Assembly: GCA_031291615.1 (NCBI GenBank)
Contig: JARLIS010000004.1
Location: forward strand, 124,001-188,000
Direction of reading: 5' to 3'
DNA length: 64,000 nucleotides
From: Parvibaculum sp.
GTDB lineage: Bacteria; Pseudomonadota; Alphaproteobacteria; Parvibaculales; Parvibaculaceae
The position numbers and the translations under genes are program-made. Shown here piece by piece: positions 15,509 to 25,385 of the stretch. How positions within the stretch are numbered: the first letter of the stretch is position 1; each line of letters opens with the position of its first letter. A model generated the notes under the pieces. That model ran no database searches, was not told where the DNA came from, and saw only the letters and a program-made list of their open reading frames with translations.

Positions 15509-16411
15509 ATGGCCGTCCAGATACCGTATGTGCGCGAGATCGAGTTTGAATATGGCGCAGCCGACCAGGTTTCGCCGCTGATCCGGCGCGTCGTGGCGGA
15601 GAACCCCTCGGCCTTCACCTACAAGGGCACCGGCACCTATATCATCGGCCGGGGCAAGGTCGCCGTGATCGATCCGGGCCCAATGATCGACGCCCATGTC
15701 GAGGCGTTGATGCGCGCTCTGAAGGGCGAGACGGTGACGCATATTCTCATCACCCATACCCATTCCGACCATTCGCCCGCCGCCGCGCCGCTGAAGAAAC
15801 TCACCGGCGCGAAGACCTATGGCTACGGGCCGCACGGGTCCGGCCATAAGGGCGAAGACCTCAAGGTCGAGGAAGACGGCGACATGGGCTTCGTGCCGGA
15901 TGTCGAAGTCCGTCATGGCGACATCATCCAGGGCGAAGGCTGGACTGTCGAATGCGTCTATACGCCCGGCCATACCTCAAACCATATGTGCTTTGCCTTG
16001 CGCGAGGAGAAGGCGCTTTTCACCGGCGATCATGTGATGGGCTGGTCGACAAGCGTCGTGAGCCCGCCGGACGGCAACATGCGGGAATATATGGCGTCGC
16101 TACGTCTGCTGCTTCAGCGCGACGATGAGATCTACTGGCCGACGCATGGGCCCGCCATCACCGACACCAAGCCCTTCGTCCGCGCCTTCATCGCCCATCG
16201 CGAGGAGCGCGAGGCGCAGATCATCGAGCAGATCAAGGCCGGCCGCACGCATATCAAGGACATGGTGCCGGAAATGTACGCGGCGGTGGACAAGCGGCTT
16301 CATCCGGCAGCTGCGCGCTCGGTCTTCGCTCATGTTTCAGGCATGGTCGAGGACGGCCGCCTTGTGACCGGCGGCGCGCCAAGGCTCGATGCGGAGTACC
16401 GGCTCGCCTAG
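15509..16411 (+). CDS. MBL-fold hydrolase with C-terminal helical domain (LACTB2-like)
   Basis: The 300-residue protein shows the metallo-beta-lactamase signature HTHSDH at 83-88, a further metal ligand His155 in YTPGHTSNH, and Asp174 in FTGDHVMG, so two zinc sites appear complete. The C-terminal 90 residues are a winged-helix-like cap typical of LACTB2-like enzymes, which hydrolyse phosphodiester or thioester substrates. GGGGAG precedes the ATG. Natural substrate unknown. Its 3' end overlaps the convergent DUF1499 gene by four bases. Confidence 0.85.
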   Translation: MAVQIPYVREIEFEYGAADQVSPLIRRVVAENPSAFTYKGTGTYIIGRGKVAVIDPGPMIDAHVEALMRALKGETVTHILITHTHSDHSPAAAPLKKLTGAKTYGYGPHGSGHKGEDLKVEEDGDMGFVPDVEVRHGDIIQGEGWTVECVYTPGHTSNHMCFALREEKALFTGDHVMGWSTSVVSPPDGNMREYMASLRLLLQRDDEIYWPTHGPAITDTKPFVRAFIAHREEREAQIIEQIKAGRTHIKDMVPEMYAAVDKRLHPAAARSVFAHVSGMVEDGRLVTGGAPRLDAEYRLA

Positions 16412-17163
16412 CTCGCGGGCGCGGCGAGTTTCGTTTTCAGCGCTGCAAGATAGGCGCGGATGCGGGCGGCGTTGACGCCGAGGTCGCTCATGCCGATGCG
16501 CGAGACGGAGCGAACGTCGACGGCGGCGCCGCCGTTCTTCTCGGTGATGCGGATCGCGATGTCGTCCTTGAAATGGATGAGCTTCGTCGTCGCCGTGGCT
16601 TCGATGAGGCCCGTTTCCGGCGTCTCGGCGACAACGTCCCAGCCCATGTCCCGCGCCGTCGCGGCCGCCGCCTCGAAGACCTTGCCGGGCTGCTCCGCGA
16701 CATCAAGTGTCGCGATGTCGGGATAGGCCGTCTTCTGCAAATCGGCGAGATCGGGCGGCGTCGAACGGTCGAGCGAGTTCGGCGCTTTCGTATCTTCGCG
16801 GATCTTGGCGATGGCGACGAATTGCGGCGGGTTGGCGAGATCGGTCGTGATGTCGTGGATGCGCGGCACCTTCGAACCCTTGACCATTGTCGTTGCAACA
16901 GGCGTTGCGGCCGAGAGGCCGATGACAAGGCCCAGGACGGCGACGAGCGTGCCCGTGCGGCTGCCGACCAGCGTCACGACAATGCCGATCAGCGAAATGA
17001 GCGCCGCAAGCAGGCCTACCAGCGCGGACAGGGCGATGCCGGCAATGGCGATTTTGGAGGGTATGACCTCGAAATGGGCGAGGGCGATCACGACGGCAAC
17101 GATTGCAATCGCAACGACGCCTAAGCGCAGGCCCCAGGCGGCGAACCGCGAGCGTTCGTTCAT
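16408..17163 (-). CDS. DUF1499 family membrane protein
   Basis: About 251 residues: three hydrophobic segments in the first 105 residues, then a soluble domain with PRIHDITTDLANPPQF, YPDIATL and GLIEATATT, the landmarks of DUF1499. The family is common in alphaproteobacteria and plants but has no firm function. The start at 17163 (MNERSRFAAW) follows GGGGAG by seven bases; a longer frame upstream reads through the ligase gene's 3' end region and is rejected. It follows the acyl-CoA ligase gene by 44 bases on the same strand, so they may share a transcript. Confidence 0.82.
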   Translation of the reverse strand: MNERSRFAAWGLRLGVVAIAIVAVVIALAHFEVIPSKIAIAGIALSALVGLLAALISLIGIVVTLVGSRTGTLVAVLGLVIGLSAATPVATTMVKGSKVPRIHDITTDLANPPQFVAIAKIREDTKAPNSLDRSTPPDLADLQKTAYPDIATLDVAEQPGKVFEAAAATARDMGWDVVAETPETGLIEATATTKLIHFKDDIAIRITEKNGGAAVDVRSVSRIGMSDLGVNAARIRAYLAALKTKLAAPAS

Positions 17164-17207
17164 CTTCTTCTCCCCCGTCATTTGTGTCGGCGCCGTTTTG
17201 GCGCCGC

Positions 17208-18848
17208 CTACTCCGCCGCGGTTGCGGTCGGCAGCTTGTAGCTCTTGAACTTCTCGCGCAGCGCCAGCTTCTGGATCTTGCCGGTTGCCGTGTGCGGAAT
17301 CTCGTCGATGAAGGCCACATCGTCCGGCATCCACCATTTGGCGATCTTGCCGTCCATATAGTGGAGGATCTCTTCCTTCGTGGCGCTCTGGCCTTCCTTC
17401 AGCACGACGATCAGCAGCGGGCGCTCATCCCATTTCGGATGGGCGATACCGATGACGGCGGCTTCCGCGACCTTCGGATGGCCGACGGCGAGGTTCTCGA
17501 TCTCGATGGAGGAAATCCATTCGCCGCCCGACTTGATCACGTCTTTCGCGCGATCCGTGATCTGCATGTAGCCGCTCTCGTCGATGGTGGCGACGTCGCC
17601 GGTGTCGAACCAGCCGTCCTTGTCGAGGATGTTGCCGCCCTCGCCTTTCAGATAGGCGCCGGCAATGGCGGGGCCCCGGACCATCAGGTGACCGAAGGCC
17701 TTGCCGTCGGAGGGCAGCTCCTTGCCGTCATCGTCGGTGATCTTCATTTCGACGGTGTAGATCGCCCGGCCCTGTTTCACTTTCACGTCGATCTGCTTTT
17801 CGAGCGGCAGGTCTGCCATGTCGCCCTTCAGCGCGCCGAGCGTGCCCATAGGCGACATTTCGGTCATGCCCCAGGCATGGAACACCTTCACGTCATATTT
17901 CTTCTCGAAGATTTCGATCATGGAGCGCGGCGCGGCGGAGCCGCCAATGACCACGCGGTCGAGCTTCGGCAGCATGGCGCCGGTCTTTTCGAGATATTGC
18001 AGCAGCATCAGCCAGACGGTCGGCACGGCGGCCGTCACCGTCACCTGCTCCTTGTCGAGAAGCTCGTAAATGCTCTGGCCGTCCATATTGGCGCCGGGCA
18101 TGACGATCTTCGCGCCGACAGCGGGCGCCGCAAAGGCGATGCCCCAGGCATTGGCGTGGAACATGGGCACCACGGGCAAGATCGTGTCAGAGGACTTCAA
18201 ACCCAGCGCGTCGCCCATATTGGCGGCCATGGAGTGGAGCACGTTGGAGCGGTGCGAATAGAGCACGCCTTTCGGATTGCCGGTCGTGCCGGAGGTATAG
18301 CAAAGGCCGCAGGCCGCGTTCTCGTCGACCTCGGCCCATTTGAATTCGCCGTTCTCCGCCTCGACGATCTCCTCGAAGCAGAGCGCGCCCTTGAGTTTCG
18401 TCGCCGGCATATGCGCGCGGTCGGTCATCACCACATAGGCTTTGACGTTCGGCAGCTTGTCCTGAATGGCCTCGAGGATCGGCACGAAGGTCAGATCGAC
18501 GAAGATCACTTTGTCGTCGGCGTGATTGACGATGTAGACGAGCTGCTCGGCGAAGAGGCGCGGGTTGAGCGTATGACAGACGGCGCCCATTCCCATGATG
18601 CCGTACCAGGCTTCCATGTGGCGGCCGGTGTTCCAGGCCATGGTGGCGACGACGTCGCCCTCCTTGATGCCGAGCCGGGTCAGCGCCTGCGCCACCTTGC
18701 GGGCGCGCAGATGGATCGCCTTGTAGGTCGTCCGCACGATCGGCCCTTCGACCGACCGCGTGACGACTTCGCGCTCGCCGTGAAACCGCGCCGCGTGGTC
18801 GATGATCGACGATACGCGCAACGGCCAATTCTGCATCAATCCCTTCAT
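17208..18848 (-). CDS. Fatty-acyl-CoA synthetase (medium/long-chain, AlkK-like)
   Basis: The 546-residue enzyme carries the ANL motifs [12 protein letters not shown] (about 184-195), the [10 protein letters not shown]5 motif, [12 protein letters not shown] (A7) and TATGKIQKL near the end with the catalytic Lys. Overall spacing resembles AlkK-type ligases for medium-chain acids. Product acyl-CoA would enter beta-oxidation with the other lipid genes in the window. The start at 18848 is supported by AGGGAG just upstream; an in-frame extension of 18 residues is Arg-rich and lacks a ribosome site. Confidence 0.9.
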   Translation of the reverse strand: MKGLMQNWPLRVSSIIDHAARFHGEREVVTRSVEGPIVRTTYKAIHLRARKVAQALTRLGIKEGDVVATMAWNTGRHMEAWYGIMGMGAVCHTLNPRLFAEQLVYIVNHADDKVIFVDLTFVPILEAIQDKLPNVKAYVVMTDRAHMPATKLKGALCFEEIVEAENGEFKWAEVDENAACGLCYTSGTTGNPKGVLYSHRSNVLHSMAANMGDALGLKSSDTILPVVPMFHANAWGIAFAAPAVGAKIVMPGANMDGQSIYELLDKEQVTVTAAVPTVWLMLLQYLEKTGAMLPKLDRVVIGGSAAPRSMIEIFEKKYDVKVFHAWGMTEMSPMGTLGALKGDMADLPLEKQIDVKVKQGRAIYTVEMKITDDDGKELPSDGKAFGHLMVRGPAIAGAYLKGEGGNILDKDGWFDTGDVATIDESGYMQITDRAKDVIKSGGEWISSIEIENLAVGHPKVAEAAVIGIAHPKWDERPLLIVVLKEGQSATKEEILHYMDGKIAKWWMPDDVAFIDEIPHTATGKIQKLALREKFKSYKLPTATAAE

Positions 18849-19046
18849 GGGTCTCCCTCTCGGCCCTGTCCATCCCCGCGCCGCCCTTCTTTCGGGGGCC
18901 ATGCGCTTTTCGGGCAGTCTAAAGGCTTAAGGATGGGCGGACAACTTGTCCCGGCCGCCGGAAAAACCCGAGAATTCTTGCCACGGCGGGCCTTCCGGCC
19001 GCTATCCTGAAGGCAAAGCATCACAAAGAATTGAGGAACGCCGCCC

Positions 19047-20504
19047 ATGACCGCGTTGCACTTCCGATCCGCCAGCGAACTCGTTCGCATGATCCAGCGC
19101 CGCGAAACGAGCTCGCGCGAGCTTCTGGAGCATTTCATCTCACGGGTGGAGCTTCACAATCCGAAGGTGAATGCGGTGGTTGCCAAGGATTTCGACCGGG
19201 CGCGGAAAAAGGCGAAGGCCGCCGACGAGGCGCTGGCGCGCGGCGAATATCTCGGGCCGCTGCACGGGCTGCCCATGACGATCAAGGACGCCTTCGAGGT
19301 CGGGGGCATCGTCACCACGGGCGGCGCGCCGCAATATGCCGATCATGTACCGGTACGCAGCGCCGCGGCGGTCGAGCGGATCGAGGCGGCGGGCGCCATC
19401 GTTTTCGGCAAGACCAACGTGCCCTTCATGTCGGGCGACCTGCAAACCTATAACGACGTCTACGGAACGACGAACAATCCCTGGAACCTCGCCTGCGGCC
19501 CCGGCGGCTCGTCGGGCGGTTCGGCGGCCGCGCTCGCCGCCGGCCTCACGGCGCTTGAGTTCGGAAGCGATATCGGCGGCTCCATCCGCACGCCTGCGCA
19601 TCTCTGCGGCGTCTTCGGTCACAAGACGACATTCGGCGTCATTCCGAAACGCGGCCATGTCAGTCCGCCGCCCGGCGCGCTGCGCGAAGGCGATCTCACT
19701 GTGGCAGGCCCGCTCGGCCGCAGCGCCGAAGACCTCGACCTTCTTCTCGGCATCACGGCGGGGCCCGATTGGAGCCTGTCGTCGGGCTGGCGCGTCGACC
19801 TGCCCGCGCCGCGGGCGCGTTCGCCGAAGGAGCTTCGCGTCGCCGTCTGGATCGACGATCCCTTCTGCGAGATCGACGCCGAAAGCGCCGCGCTGATGAA
19901 GAACGCGGCCAAGGCGCTCGAAGATGCGGGCGCTCATGTCGACTGGCATGCGCGCCCCGAATTTACGCTCGCCGAGTCCACCGAAATCTATCTCGTGCTT
20001 CTCCATTCCTGCATCGGCGCGGGCTTTCCGCAATCGCTTCGGGACCGCTTCATGGAGGCGAAGAAGAAGCTCGCGCCCGGCGACAAGAGCCATGCGGCGC
20101 TGCAAATGATCGGCGGCACGATCAGCTATGCCGACCGCATGATCTGGGAGGAAAGGCAGGCGCAGCTTCGCGCCAAATGGGCCGATTTCTTCAAAGGATA
20201 CGACGTCGTTCTCGCGCCCGTTCTGATGCGCCCCGCCTTCCCGCACGATCACCGCTCGAACTGGCATCAGCGGACGCTCACCGTGAACGGCAAGGAGCGC
20301 GAATATATGGACGTGCTCATCTGGGCGGGCCCCGCCGTCGTCTCCTACCTGCCGGGCACGTCCGCCCCTGTCGGCGTGACGAAGGAAGGGCTCCCGGTCG
20401 GCATCCAGATCATCGGCCCGCATATGGGCGACCGCACGACGATTGCGGTGGCGGGGATGCTCGAGGAGATTCTCGGTGGGTTCAAGGCGCCGCCGGGCTA
20501 TTGA
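19047..20504 (+). CDS. Amidase (amidase signature family)
   Basis: The 485-residue protein has the Ser-cisSer-Lys triad: Lys80 in MTIKDAF, Ser155 in GPGGSSGGS and nucleophile Ser179 in GSDIGGSIRTPA. The family hydrolyses carboxamides, including fatty amides and aryl amides. Length and the C-terminal region suggest a general amidase rather than GatA, and no gatB or gatC is adjacent. It is alone on its strand after the divergent ligase gene. The intergenic region 18849-19046 has no clear promoter by eye. Confidence 0.9.
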   Translation: MTALHFRSASELVRMIQRRETSSRELLEHFISRVELHNPKVNAVVAKDFDRARKKAKAADEALARGEYLGPLHGLPMTIKDAFEVGGIVTTGGAPQYADHVPVRSAAAVERIEAAGAIVFGKTNVPFMSGDLQTYNDVYGTTNNPWNLACGPGGSSGGSAAALAAGLTALEFGSDIGGSIRTPAHLCGVFGHKTTFGVIPKRGHVSPPPGALREGDLTVAGPLGRSAEDLDLLLGITAGPDWSLSSGWRVDLPAPRARSPKELRVAVWIDDPFCEIDAESAALMKNAAKALEDAGAHVDWHARPEFTLAESTEIYLVLLHSCIGAGFPQSLRDRFMEAKKKLAPGDKSHAALQMIGGTISYADRMIWEERQAQLRAKWADFFKGYDVVLAPVLMRPAFPHDHRSNWHQRTLTVNGKEREYMDVLIWAGPAVVSYLPGTSAPVGVTKEGLPVGIQIIGPHMGDRTTIAVAGMLEEILGGFKAPPGY

Positions 20505-20512
20505 CACATACT

Positions 20513-20541
20513 TTGACAGCGGGGGCCGCCGCTCCCATATT
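20513..20541 (+). promoter_or_regulatory. Sigma-70 promoter of the aminotransferase gene
   Basis: A full-consensus TTGACA (20513-20518) is followed after 17 bases by CATATT (20536-20541). The predicted transcript begins near 20548, giving a leader of about 33 bases with the AAGGAG ribosome site before the ATG at 20581. Confidence 0.65.
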
Positions 20542-20580
20542 ACGCCCAATCCGAACATGTCGTCCTTCAAGGAGCGTCCT

Positions 20581-21969
20581 ATGACGAGCTTGAGCAATGC
20601 CGCCGTCCGCGATGTCGAGACGGTGATCCACCCCTATACGAACCTCGACGCCTTCCGCGCGGCGGGCCCGATGATCATCGAGCGCGGCGAAGGCATTCAC
20701 GTGTGGGACGCGGACGGGCGCAAATATATCGAAGGCCTTGCGGGCCTCTGGTGCACCTCGCTCGGTTATAGCGAGCCGGAACTCATCGAGGCGGCGACGG
20801 AGCAGCTTCGGCAATTGCCTTTCAGCCATGTCTTCGGCGGCAAGAGCCATGAGCGCGCGGCGGAAGTCGCCGAGAAGCTTAAGGCCATCGCGCCGCACAA
20901 GGCGTCGAAGATCCTCTTCTGCGGCTCGGGTTCGGAAGCGAACGACCAGCAGGTGAAGCTCGTCTGGTACTACAACAATGCGCTGGGCCGGACGAAGAAG
21001 AAGAAATTCATCGCGCGGCAGCGCGGCTATCACGGCGTCACGGTCGCCTCGGCGAGCCTCACCGGCCTCACCCCGAACCATCGCGATTTCGACCTGCCGC
21101 TTTCCTTCGCGCGCCACACCGACTGCCCGCATTATTATCGCTATGCGGAGCCGGGCGAGACCGAAGACGAGTTCACGACGCGGCTCGCCGCCAATCTCGA
21201 AAAGATGATCATCGAGGAAGACCCCGATACGGTCGCGGCCTTCATCGCCGAGCCCATCATGGGCGCGGGCGGCGTCATCGTTCCGCCGGAAGGGTACTTC
21301 CAGAAAATCCAGGCGGTGCTTTCGAAATACGACATCTATTTCATCGCCGATGAAGTCATTTGCGGCTTCGGCCGCACCGGCAACATGTTCGGCAGCCAGA
21401 CCTTCGGCATCAAGCCGGACTCGATCTCGGTCGCCAAGGCGTTGTCGTCGGCCTATGTGCCCATCGCCGCCGTCACCATCGGCGAGGAGATGTATCAGGC
21501 GATGCTGGACGAGAGCAAAAAGATCGGCACCTTCGGCCATGGCTTCACCTATACCGCGCATCCGGTCGCGGCGGCGGTGGCGGCAAAGACGCTCGAAATC
21601 TACGAGAAGCGCAACATCGTCGGCCATGTGCGCTCGGTCGCGCCGCGCTTCGAGGCCCGCGTCGCAAAGCTCGCAGAGCACCCGCTGGTCGGCCATGCGC
21701 GGGCCAAGGGCCTTATCGGCGCGCTCGAACTCGTCGCCGACAAGGCGTCGAAGCGGAGTTTCGATGCGAAGGCCGGCATAGGCGCCGCCGTCCAGAAGGC
21801 GGCCGAAAAGAACGGCCTCATCGTCCGCGCGCTTGGCGGCGACATTATCGCCTTCTGCCCGCCTCTCATCGTCAAGGAAGCCGATGTGGACGATATTTTC
21901 GACCGCGCCGAACGCGCGCTCGACGAGACGGAGGCCTGGGTGACCAAGGAAGGCCTCAGGACCGCCTGA
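20581..21969 (+). CDS. Class III omega-aminotransferase
   Basis: The 462-residue PLP enzyme shows GSGSEAND at 115-122 (phosphate cup), Asp257 in FIADEVICGFGRTG, and Lys286 in SVAKALSS as the Schiff-base lysine. The class moves amino groups from omega-amino acids or diamines (beta-alanine, putrescine, GABA) to pyruvate or 2-oxoglutarate. The AAGGAGCGTCCT ribosome site sets the ATG at 20581; a longer frame would start inside the amidase gene. Substrate cannot be fixed. A small gene follows at five bases. Confidence 0.9.
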   Translation: MTSLSNAAVRDVETVIHPYTNLDAFRAAGPMIIERGEGIHVWDADGRKYIEGLAGLWCTSLGYSEPELIEAATEQLRQLPFSHVFGGKSHERAAEVAEKLKAIAPHKASKILFCGSGSEANDQQVKLVWYYNNALGRTKKKKFIARQRGYHGVTVASASLTGLTPNHRDFDLPLSFARHTDCPHYYRYAEPGETEDEFTTRLAANLEKMIIEEDPDTVAAFIAEPIMGAGGVIVPPEGYFQKIQAVLSKYDIYFIADEVICGFGRTGNMFGSQTFGIKPDSISVAKALSSAYVPIAAVTIGEEMYQAMLDESKKIGTFGHGFTYTAHPVAAAVAAKTLEIYEKRNIVGHVRSVAPRFEARVAKLAEHPLVGHARAKGLIGALELVADKASKRSFDAKAGIGAAVQKAAEKNGLIVRALGGDIIAFCPPLIVKEADVDDIFDRAERALDETEAWVTKEGLRTA

Positions 21970-21974
21970 TCGCC

Positions 21975-22391
21975 ATGAGGGAAATCCGCTATCAGCTCAT
22001 CTTCGAGGGAAAGGTGTCGCCCGAGGACGACATGGGGTCCGTCATGCGCGTCGAGACGCGTGCGCGTTTCGGCGGCGATGTCGATCCCGTCTTCTCGACC
22101 GGCGCGCCGCAGGCGGTGCTTGAGGCGCGCGTCGAGCCGGATGAATTCGGCGGCTTCCGGGAGGAAGGCTCCATCATATTCGGCGGTGGCACGATCGCCT
22201 ATGTGAGCGAGGGCGAGGGCCGGATCGGCGACAGTCCCAACCCCGCCGCGCAGCAGGGCCACGTCGTCCGCCGCATCGAAGGCGGCACGGGCGCTTTCGA
22301 AGGCGCTTCGGGGATCATCGTTTCGGCTTTCACGGTCGGCGAAGACGCGATGATGCGGGACAGTCAGAGCGCGGTGATTTTTATCGCGTGA
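21975..22391 (+). CDS. Conserved hypothetical protein, predicted beta-barrel
   Basis: The 138-residue protein starts five bases after the aminotransferase stop and is probably co-transcribed, though its own ribosome site is weak. The sequence alternates short beta-like strands. Near the C-terminus GGTGAFEGASGIIVSAFTV resembles the G-x-F-x-G-A-x-G turn seen in small lipocalin- or allene-oxide-cyclase-like barrels, and the N-terminal half has paired acidic turns. A role in binding or converting a small molecule linked to the aminotransferase is only a guess. I do not assign a family. Confidence 0.6.
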   Translation: MREIRYQLIFEGKVSPEDDMGSVMRVETRARFGGDVDPVFSTGAPQAVLEARVEPDEFGGFREEGSIIFGGGTIAYVSEGEGRIGDSPNPAAQQGHVVRRIEGGTGAFEGASGIIVSAFTVGEDAMMRDSQSAVIFIA

Positions 22392-22397
22392 GCCCGC

Positions 22398-23153
22398 TCA
22401 AACGTGCTGGCCGCCGTTGATGTGGATTTCGGCGCCGTTGACGTAGCTCGATTGATCCGTGCACAGAAAATAAATCGTGCGGGCGACTTCCTCGGGCGTG
22501 CCGAGGCGGCGCATCGGGATTTCGGCGACGATCTTTTCCGTGCCGGGCGAGAGAATGGCCGTGTCGATCTCGCCGGGCGCGATGGCGTTGACGCGGATGC
22601 CGAGACGGCCGAAGTCGGAGGCCATTTCGCGGGTGAGCGCGGCAAGCGCCGCCTTCGAGGTCGAATAGGCCGAGCCCGCGAAGGGGTGGACGCGGCTTCC
22701 CGCAATCGAGGTCACGTTGACGACTGAGCCCTGCGCCGCCTTCAACTCCTCGACGAGCCCGCGCGCCAGCATGGCGGGGGCGAAGAAATTCACCTGAAAG
22801 ACCTTCTGCCAGACATCCATGCCCGTCTCGAAGACGCCGAGGCGCGAGCCGCCCGGCCCCTTGGGCGAGATGGCGGCGTTGTTGACGAGCGCGTTGAGGC
22901 GGCTTCCTTGCGCCTTCAGCCGCTCGCGCATTTCGGCGATGGCGGCTTCGGTGTTCGCCGGATCGGCGAGATCGACCTGAATATGATCTTCCGGTCCCAT
23001 TTCCCAGGGGCAGTCCTCCGGGAAGGGGTGGCGCGAACAGGTGATGACGCGCCAGCCCGCGCTCGAAAAGCGCTTCACGGTCGCATGGCCGATGCCGCGG
23101 CTGGCGCCGGTCAGGATCAGGGTTTTGCGGTCTTCGTTAGGGGGCGTGGTCAT
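22398..23153 (-). CDS. Short-chain dehydrogenase/reductase
   Basis: The 251-residue protein has the Rossmann motif TGASRGIG at 15-22, NNAAIS at about 91-96 and the active-site pair Y-S-T-S-K at about 164-168, with Ser in NVTSIAGS. It reduces or oxidises an alcohol/carbonyl using NAD(P). The C-terminal YVNGAEIHINGGQ is the usual SDR tail. It is the third gene of a likely pdxH-CDF-SDR run on the minus strand and converges with the small gene before it. Substrate unknown. Confidence 0.88.
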   Translation of the reverse strand: MTTPPNEDRKTLILTGASRGIGHATVKRFSSAGWRVITCSRHPFPEDCPWEMGPEDHIQVDLADPANTEAAIAEMRERLKAQGSRLNALVNNAAISPKGPGGSRLGVFETGMDVWQKVFQVNFFAPAMLARGLVEELKAAQGSVVNVTSIAGSRVHPFAGSAYSTSKAALAALTREMASDFGRLGIRVNAIAPGEIDTAILSPGTEKIVAEIPMRRLGTPEEVARTIYFLCTDQSSYVNGAEIHINGGQHV

Positions 23154-23197
23154 GGGGGCAATCTAGTCCAATGCGGCTGCGGGCGCCATGGCGCTCC

Positions 23198-24103
23198 TCA
23201 AACGCGTTGCAGGATGGTCAATTCCTCAAGGCCGGCCGGATCCTGGTGGATCATCACCTCTGCGTCCGGAATGGCTTCGACGATGCGCGCCTCGACGTCG
23301 TCAGAAATTTCATGCGCCTTCATCAGCGAAATCGAGCTGTCGAGTTCGAGATGAAACTGCACGAAGGTCCGCGTGCCGGATGCGCGGGTCCGTAGATCGT
23401 GGATGTTGACGACTTCGGGGTGGCTGAGCGCGATTTCCTTGATGCGCTCCCGCTCGTCGTCGTCCAGCTCGTGATCCATGAGCTGGTTATAAGCGTTGAA
23501 GGCGATCTGGGCGGCGCTGACGATGATGAGCACGGCGATGATCGCGCCGAAGATCGGGTCGGCCCAATGGATGTTGAACGCTCCGGAAAGGATGAGCGCC
23601 ACGACAGCGGCGAGATTCATCAACAGATCGCTGCGGTAGTGAGTGGAGTCCGCCTCGATGGCGAGCGAGTTCGTGCGCGCGACAACGTGGCGCTGGAAGG
23701 CGACAAGCGCGAGCGTGAGGGCGATCGCGACGATCATGCCGACGACGCCTTCGAAGGAGTTCTCGACGGGCGTCGGCTGCATGAGCCGGGTCGTCGCGGC
23801 GAACAGAATGTAGGCGGCCGAGGCAAAAATGAAGATCGACTGGCCGAGGCCCGCCAGCGCTTCCGCCTTGCCGTGACCGAAGCGATGATCGTCGTCGGCG
23901 GGCGTCAGCGAATGCCTGACCGCGACGAGATTGAGCAGCGAGGCGGCGCAGTCGAGCGCGGAATCGAAGAGCGTCCCGAGCATCGCAACCGAGCCCGTCA
24001 TGTAGACCGCGACCGATTTGATGATGACGAGCGTCACCGCCACGGCGACGGCCGCATAGGTCGCGCGCCGCATCAGCACGTCGTTCGATGTCGCGGTTCT
24101 CAC
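23198..24103 (-). CDS. Cation diffusion facilitator (FieF/CDF family) transporter
   Basis: The 301-residue protein has six hydrophobic helices and a cytoplasmic C-terminal domain. The transport-site ligands are visible as Asp47 and Asp51 (FDSALDC) and His155 and Asp159 (HYRSD), the D-D/H-D tetrad of Zn/Fe exporters such as FieF. The loop DDDHRFGHGKAEAL is also diagnostic. It exports divalent metal in exchange for protons. The start is GTG at 24103 with GAGG nine bases upstream. It follows pdxH by seven bases. Confidence 0.92.
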   Translation of the reverse strand: MRTATSNDVLMRRATYAAVAVAVTLVIIKSVAVYMTGSVAMLGTLFDSALDCAASLLNLVAVRHSLTPADDDHRFGHGKAEALAGLGQSIFIFASAAYILFAATTRLMQPTPVENSFEGVVGMIVAIALTLALVAFQRHVVARTNSLAIEADSTHYRSDLLMNLAAVVALILSGAFNIHWADPIFGAIIAVLIIVSAAQIAFNAYNQLMDHELDDDERERIKEIALSHPEVVNIHDLRTRASGTRTFVQFHLELDSSISLMKAHEISDDVEARIVEAIPDAEVMIHQDPAGLEELTILQRV

Positions 24104-24110
24104 ATTGACC

Positions 24111-24797
24111 TCACGGGAAGCGTCGCGACGTCCGCCACGGCTCGTCGGGCGTTTCGCGCTCGAAGACCAGTCGGTCGTGCAGGCGGAACGGCCGGTCGCG
24201 CCAGAACTCCATGCTCACGGGCACGATGCGGAAGCCCGACCAGTGCGGCGGGCGGGGAACCTTGCCGAGACCGAATTTCGCGACATAGCGCGCCACCTCG
24301 CGCTCGAGCTCGAAGCGGCTCTCGAGCGGGCGCGACTGGCGAGACGCCCAGGCGCCGATCTGGCTCTGACGTGGGCGGGAGGCGAAATATTCGTCGGCTT
24401 CGGCGTCGCTGACGCGCGTCACCAGCCCACGGACACGGATCTGCCTGCGAAGGCTTTTCCAGTGGAAGCACAGGGCGGCCTTGGCGTTCGCAGCCAACTC
24501 CCTGCCCTTGGCGCTTTCGAGATTGGTATAGAAGACGAAGCCCTGTTCGTCCGCCGCCTTCAGCAGAACCATGCGTACGTCCGGCAGGCCGGTCTCATCG
24601 ACGGTCGCCAGCGCCATGCCGTTCGGGTCGTTCAACTCGCTCACACGCGCCTTTTCCAGCCAATCCTGGAACATGCGGAAGGGATCGCCGGCGGCAACCA
24701 GGGCGTCGGCTTCCTCGTCTTCAAGCTGGGTTTCGTTGATGTCGGCCAAGGGCGAAGCGGCTCCGTTCAGGGTCGTGGATGCCTTATTTCCTTCCAC
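24111..24797 (-). CDS. pdxH: Pyridoxamine 5'-phosphate oxidase
   Basis: The 228-residue flavoprotein makes pyridoxal phosphate from pyridoxine or pyridoxamine phosphate with FMN and oxygen. Diagnostic blocks include [24 protein letters not shown] (start of the split barrel), [41 protein letters not shown] and the C-terminal [13 protein letters not shown] and [10 protein letters not shown]. The start is a GTG at 24797 with a poor ribosome site, so a nearby alternative is possible. PLP supply would serve the two PLP enzymes in this window, but no linkage is shown. Confidence 0.94.
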   Translation of the reverse strand: MEGNKASTTLNGAASPLADINETQLEDEEADALVAAGDPFRMFQDWLEKARVSELNDPNGMALATVDETGLPDVRMVLLKAADEQGFVFYTNLESAKGRELAANAKAALCFHWKSLRRQIRVRGLVTRVSDAEADEYFASRPRQSQIGAWASRQSRPLESRFELEREVARYVAKFGLGKVPRPPHWSGFRIVPVSMEFWRDRPFRLHDRLVFERETPDEPWRTSRRFP

Positions 24798-24889
24798 AAT
24801 TCATGTCTTATATAGTCACTCATAGGGGTTTGTCCCGTCCGGACCGGAGGGGCGGTTCAGGCGGACGCAGCACACAGGATCGATAAAAA

Positions 24890-25363
24890 ATGAAAGTCTT
24901 CAAAGGTTTGGCAATCGGCGTCCTCGCAATCTCACTGGCCGCTTGCGAGCAGGGTGCAGGCCCTAAGCAGGGCATGGGCACCGTCGGCGGCGCCGTCCTT
25001 GGCGGTCTTGCCGGTCAAGCCGTCGGCGGCGGCACGGGCCGCCTCTGGGCGACGGGCGCAGGCGTGCTCCTCGGCGCGCTGGTGGGCAGCGAAATCGGCA
25101 AGTCGCTCGATCGCGCCGACCGCCAGTACATGGCCCAATCGACGCAGAGGGCTCTTGAAACGGCGCCTTCCGGACAGGCCGTTCAGTGGCAGAATCCGGA
25201 TTCGGGCCATTCGGGCACGATCGTCCCCCAGCAGGCCTATCAGAACAACGGCTCCTACTGCCGCGAATATACCCAGACTGTGAATATCGGCGGACAGTCG
25301 CAGCGCGCCTATGGCACGGCCTGCCGCCAGCCGGACGGCACCTGGCAGATCGTCAACAACTAG
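24890..25363 (+). CDS. Glycine-zipper surface-antigen-like lipoprotein (17 kDa antigen type)
   Basis: The 157-residue protein has a signal with lipobox LAAC at about 16-19, then a glycine-zipper hairpin (GTVGGAVLGGLAGQAVGGGTG and GVLLGALVGSEIGKSL) and a C-terminal domain with two Cys and Trp-rich strands ending in PDGTWQIV. This matches the RT0821/Lpp0805 or rickettsial 17 kDa antigen family of outer-membrane lipoproteins. Function is structural or unknown. It is divergent from pdxH across about 90 bases and is followed by the SEL1 gene after 22 bases. Confidence 0.88.
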   Translation: MKVFKGLAIGVLAISLAACEQGAGPKQGMGTVGGAVLGGLAGQAVGGGTGRLWATGAGVLLGALVGSEIGKSLDRADRQYMAQSTQRALETAPSGQAVQWQNPDSGHSGTIVPQQAYQNNGSYCREYTQTVNIGGQSQRAYGTACRQPDGTWQIVNN

Positions 25364-25385
25364 CTTCGGAAGGCTCGCCGGGGGG

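Noticed and set aside
17103..19010. 635-residue plus-strand frame antisense to the acyl-CoA ligase
   Set aside because: Entirely opposite a well-supported enzyme, and no start context or domain.
19034..19060. GGAAC...CGTT resembling an EcfG promoter before the amidase
   Set aside because: The spacing is 14 bases and the second half lies inside the coding sequence after the ATG.
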